Source of the DNA: Gambelia wislizenii | Lineage: Eukaryota > Chordata > Lepidosauria > Squamata > Crotaphytidae | Direction of reading: 5' to 3' | Assembly: GCA_030847615.1 (NCBI GenBank) | Contig: JAUMIR010000014.1 | Location: 17,088,501 to 17,152,500 of the forward strand | DNA: 64,000 nt | Shown: piece after piece, positions 9,631 to 21,600 of the stretch | Layout of the letters: the number at the start of each line of letters is the position of its first letter | How positions within the stretch are numbered: position 1 is the stretch's first letter | Made by a program: the position numbers and the translations under genes | The notes under the pieces: model-generated | What the model saw: the letters and a program-made list of their open reading frames with translations, nothing else | What the model was told of the DNA's origin: nothing | The model's database searches: none

Positions 9631-9861
9631 CACACCACTTCAGGCACACCAAATGTACCATCAAGCAGGGTGGGGGAAATGGCCACCATCCCCCTGTACA
9701 GTTGCCCACCCTTGCTATCAATAAATGATATGGAAATGGAACAAATTTTGTGTGTGTGTGTGTGCTTCTTTCCTTCAGCTTGTGGTCAGGAATCTGACTC
9801 TAGACCTGAACAATGACCAAAAGACGTATTGAGAATGCCTTTCCCTAGCCATTTCGGTGGT
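9631..9861. other. No recognisable feature; short (GT)n
   Basis: Unassigned sequence with a GT run at about 9749-9763. No coding potential recognised. Confidence 0.4.
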
Positions 9862-9970
9862 CAGTGTGTGTGTGTGTGAGTCACCTGTCAACTTATGGTG
9901 ACCCTATGAATTTCATAGAGTTTTCTTAGGCAAGGGATACTCCTTTGAAATACAACCTACAGCTCCTGAT
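9862..9970 (-). mobile_element. 5S-derived SINE, tail half
   Basis: CACCTGTCAACTTATGGTGA, then ATGAATTTCATAGAGTTTTC, as in the fuller copies; the 5S head is missing. Confidence 0.6.
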
Positions 9971-10344
9971 TGAGGCCAAATCCTATAGGCAGAGATTCAA
10001 CCTCAGAGCCAGGTAGTAGAGATAGGCAATGATATGCTAGCAAAATGTTCAAGATCCTTTGAGCAACATCAGCAACACATCTGATGGGCTGTTGGCATAC
10101 AGCATGTGGTTTTTTCCCCAGAACAAAAACCTGCATTTTTTTGTGCAAACACATTAGAGCTTTGGATCATGACTCTTTGGACAGAGAAGGGACATGATCC
10201 CCTAGGGAGCCCTTCCTCTCTGCTCCCCTGTGGCTGAACAAACATACACAAGAACATTGGGGAAAGGACTGCTGATGTACACCCAGCCTGTATGCTAAGT
10301 AGTAGCCCAGGAAACCATAGAGTTTCTAGGACCAGTCAGACAAA
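9971..10344. other. No recognisable feature
   Basis: Short unrelated ORFs only. Nothing assigned. Confidence 0.4.
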
Positions 10345-11020
10345 CATATCAGTGCTTGTAGTGACCACAAGGGCCATCCAGTCCAACTCCCTGCCCTGCA
10401 GGAATACCCAATCAAAGCACCCCCGACAGATGGCCATCCAACCTCTGTTTTAAAAACTCCAAGGAAGGAGACTCCACCACACTTCGAGGCAGCACATTCC
10501 ACTGCCAAACAGCTCTTACTGTCAGGAAGTTCTTTCTAATGTTTATGTGGAATCTCTTGTCCTGTAGTTTGAGCCCATTGCTCCGTGTCCTCGTCTGCTC
10601 CATCATCAGTATGACATCCCTTCAAATATTTAAACATGGCTATCATGTCCCCTTTCAACCTTCTCTTCTCCAGACTAAACATGCCCAACTCCCTAAGCCA
10701 CTCCTCAGAGGGCATCATGGCTTCCAGACCTCCCACCATCCAGGTTGCTCTTCTCTGGACACATTCCAGCTTCTCAACAGCCTTCTTGAATTGTGGTGCC
10801 GAACTGGACACAGTATTCCAGGTGAGGTCTGACCAAAGCAGCATAGATTTGCTCGATTATTTCCCTCGATCTAGACACTATACTCTTATTAGTGCAGCCT
10901 AGAATCACATTGGCTTTTTTAGCTACTGCATCACACTCCTGACTCATGTTCAGCTTGTGGTCCACTAAGACTCTGAGATCCCTTTTGTATGTACTGCCAT
11001 CAAGCCCAGGTGTCACCCAC
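10345..11020 (-). mobile_element. CR1 LINE 3' fragment with ORF2 remains
   Basis: On the minus strand it reads [21 protein letters not shown] near 10915-10990 and [20 protein letters not shown] at about 10630-10690, followed by the CR1 3' end. Frameshifts between pieces. Butts head-to-head against a plus-strand CR1 piece at 11021. Confidence 0.85.
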
Positions 11021-11144
11021 CTTTAAACAGAGGTTGGATGGGCATCTTTCAAGGAGTGCTTTAGTCGTGTCACACTGCATGACAGGACATTGGACTAGAT
11101 GGTCCTTGTGTTCCCTTCCAGCTCTAAGATTATAGGATTCTAGG
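11021..11144 (+). mobile_element. CR1 LINE 3' end
   Basis: TTTAAACAGAGGTTGGATGG through GGACTAGATGGTCCTTG to GATTATAGGATTCTAG. Diverged from the surrounding copies. Confidence 0.75.
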
Positions 11145-11150
11145 GCCTTA

Positions 11151-11696
11151 TCTACACAGGTTATTTACTCTGTTCTGCCCCCATCTGAGAGCACTGCAAT
11201 CCAAACAACTCAAGGCAGTTGCCCTGTTCTGCCTCCGGGCAGTCCTTATGACCAGAGAGGCAGAAACAGGGCTCAGATGATAGCAAGCCGGAATAGGACA
11301 CAATGCAGCAGTTTAAACAACTGCCCGGCTTACTCCGTTTCCACTGGGAGGAAAAGGATTAGATCCTGCATGTTTGCTGGAGCCCATCCCTGCAGGCCAG
11401 CCCATAGCTCTAGCTGTCGGTTGCCATTACCCTTCCGGGTCTGGGCAGCAAGCCTGCAAGCATGTGATCAAGGCTGGTTACATGCAGGGGGCCTTGACAC
11501 ACAGTGCAGGGTGGCTTCCTGGACCTGGAAGGGCAAGGAAAATGGCAATGGTGGAGGTGGTTGCAGCAATGGACCAGTGTTCTATTGGGAATCTGGCCCA
11601 TTTTGTCCAGGAAATGGGGGCAGAAGGGGCCTGATCCAGGACTGAGATATACCAACAGGGAGCCAGTGTATCTTAGCTCGTGAAGATAAGCCCTAG
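11151..11696. mobile_element. Non-autonomous hAT-like element, family F copy 1
   Basis: About 545 bp with imperfect terminal repeats AGGGCCTTATCTACACAGG and complement AGGGCTTATCTTCACGAG. The GTCTAYAY-type ends relate it to family E. Internal GTGATCAAGGCTGGTTACAT and GGGGGCCTTGACACAC recur in copy 56488-57640. Open frames here (122, 121 aa) are not recognisable proteins. Confidence 0.65.
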
Positions 11697-12534
11697 TACT
11701 CTGACCTAAATGTCTGTGTGTGTGATAGTGGTTGTGGGGGAAGCAAGGGTATACAAAAAAAGGGTAAATTTTCATTTTTTAAAAAATATTGCAAACTGAT
11801 GTAGAAATTAGACAGAACAGACTTACAACTGAGTACATGTTAAACAGACAGGGACCGGATGTAGCCTGACTTGTCTCTTCCCAGTTTCAGTGTTTCCTGG
11901 CTAACATCTTTGGCCCAAAAGCTTAGCCATAAAGTTTCCAGAAGTTCAATGACAATCGGCAATAGAATCAACCGCTCCATATTAATCCTGTGATAGAGCT
12001 GATTAAATCCATAAAGGCTTTTAGGATTTTATTTGCCAGATGCTAGCCTGCAATGAGAGAAGCCAGATAGAAGCATACCTTCCCCAAGGTTTAAGAGAGC
12101 CGTACATGAGCAACAGTTTGTAAGACTGAATTGATCCTTACAGTACCACTTACTATCCAAGTCTTTCTCATTCTTGAAGAATTAAAAGTGGATGCAAGAG
12201 TAAAACGAAACAGTATGGGAAATGCCTATTCTGTACAATTAACTCACTTTCATTCCCACGACTGATTTCCCCAAAGATATGCACCTCAGCAGTCAGACTT
12301 GCAAATTAAGAATGGCCAGTCACAAAACAAAACATGCAAAATCCAAGATGTGTAGGTGAGGGAAATGATGTACTATGACAAGCAGAGATCCTTCACCAAT
12401 TGGGGGGCACCTCTGCAAAATACATTCTAAATGTATAATCTCATTGGCCATTTCCTATGCCAGTAGGGGTTGGGGGGTTGTTCCTTATCTCCTCCACTGC
12501 CCGCTCCAATGTAGTTATATCATGCTTACAAACA
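11697..12534. other. No recognisable feature
   Basis: About 840 bp without an identified repeat or gene. This is one of the few candidate single-copy stretches. Confidence 0.45.
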
Positions 12535-13172
12535 TGAGTCAGCAGTGTGATGCAGCAGCTTAAAAAGCCAATGCGATTCTAGGCTGCATTAATAGCAGTA
12601 TAATGTCTAGATCAAAGGAAATAATGGTGCTACTCTATTCTGCTTTGGTCAGGTCTCACCTGGAAGACTGTGTCCAGTTCTGGGCACCACAATTCAGGAA
12701 TGATTTTGAGAAGCTGGAATATGTCCAGAGGAGGGCGACCAGGATGGTGGGAGGTCTGGAAACCATGATGCCCTATGAAGAGCAGCTTAGGGAGCTGGCC
12801 ATGTTTAGTCTGGAGAAGAGAAGATTCAGAGGGAACATGATAGCCATGTTTAAATATGTGAAGGGATGTCATACTGGGGATGGAGCAAGCTTGTTTTCTG
12901 CTGCTCCAGAGATTAGGACACGGAGCAATGGGTTCAAACTCCAGGAAAAGAGATTCCATCTAAACATTATTAAGAAGAACTTCCTGACCATAAGAGCTAT
13001 TCGGAAGTGGGATGCGCTGCTTCTTGGGAGTGTGGTGGAGTCTCCTTCTTTGGAGGTTTTAAACAGAGGCTGGATGGCCATCTGTTGGGAATGATTTGAT
13101 TGTGTATTCCTGCATGGCAGAATGGGGTTGGACTGGATGGCCCTTGTGGTCTCTTCCACCTCTATGATTCTA
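12535..13172 (+). mobile_element. CR1 LINE 3' fragment, long ORF2 remnant
   Basis: Frame 12603-13094 reads [20 protein letters not shown], then [20 protein letters not shown] and IIKKNFLTIRAI, the CR1 ORF2 C-terminus, followed by the 3' UTR and a single ATTCTA end. Preceded by degraded [10 protein letters not shown] codons. Confidence 0.9.
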
Positions 13173-13309
13173 CCTCCGGCTTTCTGAGTAACTTCAAAAG
13201 GATGCTGGAGGAATTGGCTTTTGGGGTGACCCTGTGATCCAGTTCTCAGCTCAGATGCATTTCACTCTCCATTTTGAAAAAGCAGGGTGAGACCCTACAT
13301 CAATGGCCA

Positions 13310-13540
13310 TAATATACAACTTTATGAAAATGGAGCTACATTACTGACATGATACACAACCATGCTAGTGAACTGTGACGATGCACAATGGGGAACCAAA
13401 TTCCAGGTCCTGTAATGCAACAGGGGATCCCATTGCACAATGTGTGCACATTGGAGACTGGGACACACTGCACATTGGGATGAGTTGCATGTCATGGCCA
13501 TTGCGCACCAGCCATGCTGCTGGTCCTAATGGCTTGTCTA
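13310..13540. repeat. Dispersed GCAC/TGCA-rich repeat, family G
   Basis: Rich in TGCACA, GCACATTG and ATGCACAATGG words, as are 15850-16480, 25500-25690 and 52260-52400. Classification unknown; ends not defined. A short (TTG)n lies at about 13848-13863. Confidence 0.35.
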
Positions 13541-13915
13541 ATGTGGCTGATGGGGTAGCGACATCTTTGCACCCTTTTATTCAACTTTATATGATTGTAA
13601 GACCAATTACAATGACCTAACTTCCTAAAATGATGCCAGCCTATATTCTGAGATAGAAATAGAAATTGTACTTTGGGAAGAAATACATTAAATATTATGT
13701 AGATTTAAAAAAAAAAGAAAGAAAATCTCACAGGTGAATGAAGAAACATGATGTAGCATGAGTGATTGCACTTGAAGCTCGAAATTTGTAGATTTAATTT
13801 TCGCAGATTTGATTGTTTGCAAGCTTGCCATAAATAATTAAAGGCATTATTGTTGTTGTTGTTTTGTGGCCTACTGCAGAAAATTGCAGATGATGCGCAT
13901 AGACTAGAAAATGTA
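13541..13915. other. No recognisable feature
   Basis: AT-rich sequence, possibly including the 3' part of the preceding repeat and a Bov-B-like (TTG)n tail. Nothing else assigned. Confidence 0.35.
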
Positions 13916-14842
13916 TAGAATCATAGAATCATAGAATTGCAGAGTTGGAAGAGACCACGAGGGCCATCCAGTCCAACCCCCTGCCATGCAGGAATACCCA
14001 ATCAAAGCATCCCCGACAGATGGCCATCCAGCCTCTGTTTAAAGACCTCCAAGGAAGGAGACCCCACCATGCTCCGAGGGAGTGTGTTCCACTGCCGAAC
14101 AGCTCTGACTGTCAAAAAGTTCCTCCTAATGTTGAGGTGGAATCTCTGTTCCTGGAGCTTGCATCCATTGCTCCGTGTTCCAGTCTCTGGAGCAGCAGAA
14201 AACAAGCTTGCTCCATCCTCAACATGACACCCTTTCAAATACTTAAACAGGGCTATCATATCGCCTCTTAACCGTCTTTTTTCCAGGCTAAACATACCCA
14301 GCTCCCTAAGTCTCTCCTCATAAGGCATCGTTTCCAGACCTTTCACCATTTTAGTCGCCCTTCTCTGGACACGCTCCAATTTGTCCATATCCTTTTTGAA
14401 TTGTGGTGCCCAGAACTGGACACAGTATTCTAGGTGAGGTCTGACCAAGGCAGAATATAGTGGCACTATTACTTCCCTTGATCTAGACACTATACTTCTA
14501 TTGATGCAGCCCATAATCGCATTGGCCTTTTTAGCTGCCGCATCACACCGTTGACTCATGTTCAACTTGTGGTCTACTAGGACTCCTAGATCCCTTTCGC
14601 ACGTAGTCTCATTCAGCCAGGTCTCCCCCATCCTATATTTATGCATTTCATTTTTTCACCCTAAGTGCAGTACCTTACATTTCTCCGTATTGAATTTCAT
14701 TTTGTTAGCTTTAGCCCAGCTCTCCAGTCTATCCAGGTCATCTTGAATTTTGATCCTGTTTTCCAGGGTATTAGCTACTCCTCCTAATTTGGTGTCATCT
14801 GCAAATTTGATAAGTATGCCCCTAATTCCGTCATGTAGAGAA
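13916..14842 (-). mobile_element. CR1 LINE 3' fragment with RT end and long ORF
   Basis: The minus strand has a 214-codon open frame (14646-14002) from MHKYRMGETWLNETTCERDL to the C-terminal [12 protein letters not shown], preceded by an FADDTKLGG reverse-transcriptase motif (about 14785-14815). A TGA just upstream of MHKYR (about 14653-14658) replaces a probable CGA codon. The element then has its 3' UTR and three ATTCTATG-type units. Among the less degraded copies, same subfamily as 17405-18437. Confidence 0.92.
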
Positions 14843-14892
14843 AACTAAAAAAAAGTTTAGTAACTCATAAATGCCTAAAATATCTATGTTAT

Positions 14893-15150
14893 ACAAATCG
14901 TCCCCCATATCTGTGGAATCAATATCTGTGGTTGCAGTTATCCATGGCTGAAAAAAGAGGGACACATGCCATAGAGTCAGGCTGGAAAATGCCTAGAGAG
15001 GTATCCTCTCTGGGAATCTCTAGGTCCTCCAACACAACTCTATGTTATGTTTATACAGAAAGTCCTTGATTTTAATAGGGTATGCTATTATCCATGGTTT
15101 CACTTATTAATGGTAAGTCCAGGAACTTATTAACAGTAAGTCCCCTGTGC
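14893..15150. mobile_element. Tigger-like MITE, type A
   Basis: GTCCCCCATATCTGTGGAAT, GTTATCCATGGCTGAAAA, AATGCCTAGAGAGG and CTATTATCCATGGTTTCAC follow the type A order. The right terminus is altered. Confidence 0.65.
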
Positions 15151-15433
15151 ATACTGGGGTGTGTGTGTGACCTATACACAAATTTATTATAAAAAGTTAC
15201 ATTTTGTAAAATGTTTCAGTGTGCTAAAGAACTGCAGACTACAGACTCTGTTTGGAGACATCATGCTCTTTGTCTTGGTACTAGCCAGCCTCACTCACTG
15301 GTTTTGTCTCTCAGTGTGCGGCATATCTCACGTTTTTTACAACTTAGAGATAGAGCTATAGAGAGCCTAGAGATATTCACGGTTTTTCTACTTTCGCAGG
15401 GGTCCTTGCAGTAAGCCCTCTGAACGTGGAGGG

Positions 15434-15666
15434 TTGATTGTCCCTCCATATCCACAGATTTGGTATCCGCAGATTTAAGTATTCATGGCTTGGAAATATT
15501 CTTAAAAAAATAATAATCTAAAAAGAAAACCTTGATTATGCCATCTTATATAAGGGGCACCATTTTGCTATGCCATTGCATATAATGGGACTTGAGTATT
15601 CATGGATTTTTGTATCCACGGGGGGTCCTGGAACCAATCCTCTGCCAATATGAAGGGACAACTGTA
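15434..15666. mobile_element. Tigger-like MITE, type B
   Basis: TTGTCCCTCCATATCCACAG at the left, GAAGGGACAACTGTA at the right, AACCTTGATTATGCCATC inside. Good match to 55705-55941. Confidence 0.75.
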
Positions 15667-15849
15667 TATGTGAAGAAAGCAACGTGAAAATAAAGTCATC
15701 TATCTTTATCAAATTCCACCCTTATTCTGTACCTCTCTCTTTGAAATTCTGGCAACTCCAGTTTTTGGCCACTCCCCTGACATGATTGACTGAGATAGCT
15801 AAACGTACAACAACAAGGTTAGATCTTGTTGATGTCTTGCATCTTCATA

Positions 15850-16480
15850 AATTGCTCCAGAAAAACAGTTGGGACATTTTATTCCAATGCAGAACATCTA
15901 TGTACAGTTCCAGTTTGTGGAAGCAGAGTTCTGCATGCAGTGCCATTGCACTCAGATGTACAATGAGCAAGGATGCACACTGCATGGCTGTGCATGGCAC
16001 ATTTGATTGTGCATTCAGTTCCACCTTTAGTGTCTAAACTTTATCACACTACACTGTTATAGTGCTGTTATTCCACTTTAACTGCTATGGTTGCCTCCTG
16101 TGGGATTCTGGGGTTTGTAGTTTAGTGAGGTCTTCAAGCTCTCTGGCTGAGAATTTTAAATGCCTCTCCCTAAACTGCAAATCCCAGGATTCCACAGGAG
16201 GCAGCCATAGCAGTTAAAGTGGAATAATAGTGCTATAACAGTGTAGTGTAGTAGCGTGCAACGTAAGGGTTGCGCAGGACAGTGCATACCTCCTCCTGGA
16301 GAGGTTTATGCCATTCATCCACAATGCAGGATCCCAGCCAAAATCCTACCTACAGCTAGCGTAGCATAAACCTCCATGTGATTGGCTATGCAACCCTTAT
16401 GTCAAATGAAAATGTTGTGCAACTGAATGCACAACCAATCACTCATCACCATGCACAATAGTGTGACATGCATGAATCTA
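15850..16480. repeat. Family G repeat, split by a family D MITE
   Basis: 15850-16040 and 16255-16480 are both dense in GCAC and TGCA words (CATTGCACTCAGATG; GCAACTGAATGCACAACC). Family D sits between them at 16045-16252. Function and class unknown. Confidence 0.35.
16045..16252. mobile_element. hAT-like MITE family D, intact
   Basis: About 208 bp palindromic element with terminal repeats CACTACACTGTTATAGTGC and complement CACTACACTGTTATAGCAC, subterminal CCACTTTAACTGCTATGG, and paired ATTCTGGGGTTTGTAGTTTA / TAAACTGCAAATCCCAGG. A typical squamate hAT MITE. Confidence 0.75.
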
Positions 16481-16741
16481 CTTCTGCAACCTTGAAACCT
16501 TCCTGTGAGAGGACTTATGCATGTGTAAGGCACCGAAATATACTGCTTTTGGCTTTTGCCTTGTGGTCTTCGTCATGGTCTCAATTATGTACAATGCCGT
16601 ACCCTCCAACTGTCCTGATTTGGCAGGGAAACTCCTGACTAATCCTCTTCCATTCCACTTTTTTTCAGTTGCTTTTGTTATGTCTCAGGTTTTTCTCCTC
16701 CTCTCAAGCTACTTCTTTGTCCTCAGCTTACACCTGTCCTC

Positions 16742-17404
16742 AGGATGGGTAACACCTGGCTTGATGGCAGTATATGCAAAAGGGATCTAGGAGGCTTAGT
16801 GGACCACAAACTGAACATGAGTCAGCAGTGTGATGCAGCAGCTAAAAAAGCCAATGCGATTCTAGGCTGCATCAATAGGAGTCTGGTGTCTAGATCAAGG
16901 GAAGTCACAGTGCCACTCTATTCTGCTTTGTTCAGACCTCACCTGGAATACTGTGTCCACTTCTGGGCACCACAATTCAAGAAGGATACGGACAAGCTAG
17001 AATGTGTCCAGAGGAGGGTGACCAAAATGGTGGGAAGTCTGGAAGCCATTATGCCCCATGAGGAGCGGCTTAGGGAGCTGGGTATATTTAGCCTGGAGAA
17101 GAGAAGGTGAAGAGGTGACATGATAGTCTCTCTCTCTCTGGCTTTTCTTTGCAAATGAAGTTTCAGGAAGGACTCATTCCGCGCTTTCTGCAAGCACGCT
17201 GATGACTGAAAAGGCCAATCCAAGGTAAACAGGTCCGGTTGCAGAAAGCACAGCAGAAGGTCTCCTTGGGTGATGTTTCCGGGTTATGATTCTTTCTGCG
17301 TTGTCGTTTCTCTTCAAGAAGGGGTGTCATGCTGAGGATGGAGCAAGCTTGTTTTCTGCTGCTCCAGAGACTAGGACATGGAGCAATGGGTTCAAACTAC
17401 AGGA
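16742..17404 (+). mobile_element. CR1 LINE fragment, split by another LINE
   Basis: Pieces 16742-17125 and 17323-17404. The first encodes [20 protein letters not shown] and [20 protein letters not shown] and ends RR-TGA (17108-17110). The second resumes at GTCATGCTGAGGATGGAGC. The copy is cut again at 17405 by a fresh CR1 start. Confidence 0.88.
17126..17322 (-). mobile_element. C2H2-finger LINE fragment inserted in CR1
   Basis: Complement of the 3' end seen at 3050-3190: GCACGCTGATGACTGAAAAG and AGTCTTGAAG/CTTCAAGAAG-type flanks, including the antisense finger region. A short (CT)n lies at its left edge (17127-17139). Confidence 0.75.
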
Positions 17405-18437
17405 AAAGGGTGCTCAGCAGTGGCTCCTCTTCGTCTTGGAAAGATGTGACCAGTGGGGTGCCACAGGGTTCTGTCCTGGGCCCAGTGCTATTCAACATCT
17501 TTATCAATGACTTGGATGAGGGAATTAGAGGCATACTTATCAAATTTGCAGATGACACCAAATTAGGAGGAGTAGCTAAAACCCTAGAGGACAGGATCAA
17601 AATTCAGAATGACCTGGATAGACTGGAGAGCTGGGCTAAAGCTAACAAAATGAAATTCAATACGGAGAAATGTAAAGTACTGCATTTAGGGCGGAAAAAA
17701 TGAAATGCATAAATATAGGATGGGAGAGACCTGGCTGAATGAGACTACGTGCGAAAGGGATCTAGGAGTCCTAGTAGACCACAAGTTGAACATGAGCCAA
17801 CAGTGTGATGCGGCAGCTAAAAAGGCCAATGCGATTTTGGGCTGTATCAATGGAAGTATAGTGTCTAGATCAAGGGAAGGAATAGTGCCACTCTATTCTG
17901 CCTTGGTCAGACCTCACTTAGAATACTGTGTCCAGTTCTGGGCACCACAATTAAAAAAGGATATTGACAAATTGGAGCGTGTCCAGAGAAGGGCAACTAA
18001 AATGGTGAAAGGTCTGGAAACGATGCCTTATGAGGAGAGACTTAGGGAGCTGGGTATGTTTAACCTGGAAAAAAGACGGTTAAGAGGCGATATGATAGCC
18101 CTGTTTAAGTATTTGAAGGGGTGTCATGTTGAGGATGGAGCAGGCTTGTTTTCTTCTGCTCCAGAGACTGGAACACGGAGCAATGGATGCAAGCTCCAGG
18201 AACAGAGATTCCACCTCAACATTTGGAGGAACTTTTTGACAGTAAGAGCTGTTCGGCAGTGGAACACACTCCCTCGGAGCGTGGTGGGGTCTCCTTCCTT
18301 GGAGGTCTTTAAACAGAGGCTGGATGGCCATCTGTCGGGGATGCTTTGATCAAGATTTCCTGCGTGGCAGGGGGGTTGGACTGGATGGCCCTTGTGGTCT
18401 CTTCCAACTCTGCAATTCTATGATTCTATGATTCTAT
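17405..18437 (+). mobile_element. CR1 LINE, RT C-terminal half, least degraded copy
   Basis: About 1 kb. Frame 17405-17703 carries RT motifs [20 protein letters not shown] and FADDTKLGG (FADD at 17545-17556). An extra A in the A6 run (17695-17700) shifts the frame, and 17705-18349 then stays open for 214 codons to HLSGML. One shift and no other stop over about 315 codons. Ends in three octamers. 5' truncated, so without endonuclease; not competent alone. Confidence 0.93.
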
Positions 18438-18667
18438 GAAAAGAGATTCCTTCTAAACATTAGGAAGAACTTCCTGATGGTAAGAGCTGGTCAGAAGTGG
18501 AAAGCGCTGCCTGGGAGTGTGGTGACATCTCCTTCTTTGGAGGTTTTTAAGCAGAGGCTGGATGACCATCTGTCGGGAATGCTTTGATTGTGTATTCCTG
18601 CATGGCAGGGGGCTGGACTGGATGGCCCTTGTGGTCTCTTCCAACTCTATGATTCAATGATTCTATT
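18438..18667 (+). mobile_element. CR1 LINE 3' end, tandem to the previous copy
   Basis: Starts directly after the ATTCTATG run with AAAAGAGATTCCTTCTAAAC and ends ATGATTCAATGATTCTATT. Suggests insertion into the terminal octamers of the preceding element, or joint integration. Confidence 0.85.
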
Positions 18668-18905
18668 TTAATTGCTGCAAAGAGCTTAAAGTATAAAAAC
18701 AGTTAACTCATCATGGTGAGAGGGGTGGGGTATAATCTTGCCCTTCCCCGGAGGCTCAGCCAAAAGCAAACTGCTGAATCCTCTCTGACCTTGTCTGTTT
18801 TCCCTCCTTTGCCATCTCGACAACACTCCGGTGTTGCTTAGCCACCTGCATCCCAATTTTCCACATGTGAAATGTCGGAGGGTGTGCATTCTTTGGGATG
18901 TGGAA

Positions 18906-20815
18906 TGGAGCAGCTGAGCTAATCCATCACCCTGCCTTACATTACATTTACAGAGGAGGTAGGTGAACCAGATGGCTTTGCCGTCACCATATAACAGGAG
19001 CTGTTAAAGAATCTAATAAAGGATTTCTGGCAGGGGGCGTTAAGAGGCAAGGGTGATGAATAACGACATGAATTTTTCTTTTTTTAACAAGTTCCAGATT
19101 TTCCTTCTGGATTTTTATTTTTTTTAAACCCTGCAATCTGGCAATAAGACAAACCCGCAGCGAGCTGTATTTTTAGCGGTTGTTGTTTCCACATTTTCCC
19201 CCTTTTTAATTAATTGGTTAAGCTAACAAGGGACAAGATCCTACCTTACAGTCCACACTTCGTAACTTTACAAATCCATAGTTACGTTGCAGAAACACAA
19301 TGAAACCCTGTGAGTGAATTATGAAGATGCACATCGGGGAACCGACAAGAGTGCTCTTCTGCGCATTGAACTGTGCATTCCAACAGCTAGTGGCAGTTGC
19401 AAATGTATCAATATTGATGAGCTCTCAGCTCTGGTGCAGAGCTGACTAAGGGAAGTGCTAGGAACGCTACAAAACTGGGTATCTAGTTTTGTCCGATAGA
19501 GTTGCACTGAGCAGTTCTGTGCTGGATTTCACAGAGTGAAGACACTTTCTCTTGAATACTGTATATATCTTTAAATACTCTTCATTATGCCCAAGTAAAG
19601 AAAAGCAGTTTATTTTAGATACAAAGCTATGTGTCTGTCTCTTTATTCTGATGCCTGAAGGAGCAACACTCTGCTGTCTATTTTATGTTGCCTGGGACCT
19701 TTTTAGGTTCCCAATGCATGTTAACACCTGACAGGTCATTGAAACATGCTTAAATATGAAGACTCTTACTAGTACAAGGTATGTGTAGAGGTCCCCTTCA
19801 TGGGTCCAGTGCAGCTTATTCCCAAGTAAGTGTGCATAGGATAGTCCAGTGGCTCTTAAACTTTTCTTTACCACCTTTAAATATCTTGTTGCCATCGCCC
19901 CCCAAGATTTAACTCAACATTTAAATAATAATAATAATGGTCTACTTCCTCAAATGCATGAATGCGACTGTTCCACACTGGACCAGCATGTCCAACCACT
20001 TTCATTAGGGAAACACACTGATGCATAAAACAGCAATGGGATTTCAGCGAAGAACCTATTTTGCAACATTTTAGCTTTGGGTTGAATGCTTTTGGAAAAT
20101 GCCTTGAAAATGTTAACAGCATTCTAGTGCATTTCTAAAATCTCCCATAAAGGTAAAGCAAGGGAACGCTGGTTTACCAGCGATGGAGACATGAAAATCA
20201 AGACCATGCCCTGGCAAATTAGGGATGTCTGGAGCATAATGTAACAGTGTTGTTTTCAAGGTACCACATGGTAGTTGTTGGATCAGTTGTCGGGGGGGGG
20301 AGGGGGGAGCAGTGTAAGGAATTTAGGTTCCTGATTATGTTTAATGAGCAAGAAAAAAAAATTTCCCCTGCAGAGTCAAATGCCAGTGAAATTTGACCAG
20401 CAAATACAAGAGGCGGAATTCACCTGAGTCTCGTTAGGGGAATGATTGATTTAATATCTCTTCCAAAAATTTCTGTGTGACAAATTAACTTTGGCATGTG
20501 AAGTCGTTGGATGCATTGGGCTATGGGAAGAGTAGACGTTCTGATCCCTCAGTTAAGTTTAGCGGGGTTACTTTGGAGTAAGCACTCTTAAGTTTCCTTC
20601 TGTCGGGGTGCTATTCCATTGCACAAAGATGGCCGTGGGTTTTGACATGGCATGGTAGCTCAGAGTGATTGCAGAATGATGGCTGAAGTGCCTTAAATCT
20701 AGGGATGGGTGAAAATACCCTAAATTTTCCAAATGTCTTCATACTCAGAATGGGAAGAATTGTAGACAGCAGGTTAAAAACCCTTAGCTGAGATCCTGCA
20801 TTTGTCAGATGTAAC
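18906..20815. other. Mostly unassigned sequence; one dispersed repeat pair member
   Basis: About 1.9 kb without CR1 or MITEs. 19245-19320 (GTAACTTTACAAATCCATAG, ACAATGAAACCCTGTGAGTG) is related to 26220-26285, hinting at a shared old repeat. A G-run lies at 20291-20310 and a short ATA run at 19926-19937. No gene model is supported. Confidence 0.45.
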
Positions 20816-21600
20816 TACAAGACCTATATGGCTCAGGTCCAGGCTATCTGGCAGACGGTATCTCCCTGTATGAGCCTGCCTGGGCCCTGAGATCATCAGG
20901 AGGGGCCCTCCTCTCAGTCCTACTACCATCAGAAGCACAGTGGTTGGGTACATGAGAGAGGGCCTTTTCAGTGGCTACTCCTAGACTCTGGAAATCCCTT
21001 CCCAAGGTGGCCAGAATGGCCTCCTCCCTGCTGTTCTTCCATTGGAAGGCAAGGCATCCTCATAGTGAGGATGGAGCAAGCTTGTTTTCTGCTGCTCCAG
21101 AGACTAGGACATGGAGCAATGGGTTCAAACTACAGGAAAAGAGATCCCACCTAAACATTAGGAGGAACTTCCTGACAGTAAGAGCTGTTTAGAAGTGGAA
21201 TGGACTGCCTGGGAGTGTGGTGGAGTCTCCTTCTTTGGAGGTTTTTAAAGAGAGGCTGGATGGCCATCTGTCAGGAATGATTTGATTGTGTATTCCTGCA
21301 TGGCAGGGGGGTCAGACTAGATGGCCCTTGGGGATCTCTTCCAAGCTCTATTATTCTATTATTCTAATGGGTGGAGGGAAGGTACTCTATTGTTTTAAAC
21401 TGAACTGTTTTTTAATTACTTAGTTATCTATTTAAGTGTAGGTCAAAGTGTTTTAACATTGTGAAGAGTTTAATTCATTTTCAGGTTTATTTCCCCTATG
21501 GTTTTAGCAGTTTTGTTCTTTTTTTAAATTGTAAGCCACCTGGACTCCTTAGTTTGGGAGAAATGAAAGAAAGAAGAAGAGGAGAAGGAGTGGTGGTAGT
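20816..21600 (+). pseudogene. L2-like LINE ORF2 C-terminus and 3' end, split by CR1
   Basis: 20816-21060 reads a degraded LRSSGGALLSVLLPSEAQWL ... ERAFSVATPRLWKSLPKVAR, the L2 C-terminal signature. 21366-21600 is the 3' UTR with TTGTAAGCCACCTGG and a purine-rich tail (GAAAGAAGAAGAGGAG). A CR1 copy separates the two. Confidence 0.7.
21061..21365 (+). mobile_element. CR1 LINE 3' end inserted in L2
   Basis: AGTGAGGATGGAGCAAGCTT through [26 protein letters not shown] sequence to CTATTATTCTATTATTCTA. Interrupts the L2 copy between its ORF end and 3' UTR. Confidence 0.87.

Larger units (their letters stand above)
16594..18905. mobile_element. MITE family I copy 1, split by a CR1 cluster
   Basis: Left piece 16594-16741 (CCGTACCCTCCAACTGTCC ... 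TCCTCAGCTTACACCTGTCC) and right piece 18668-18905 (ATTGCTGCAAAGAGCTTAAA ... GTCGGAGGGTGTGCATT) are continuous in the copy at 24848-25325. Both ends carry ACCCTCCRAC in inverted orientation. Everything between is CR1. Confidence 0.6.

Noticed and set aside
17690..17705. Shared programmed frameshift at the CR1 A-run
   Set aside because: The copy at 51.17 kb is in frame and the 14.65 kb copy has a TGA substitution rather than the same shift, so the 17.7 kb shift is a private insertion.
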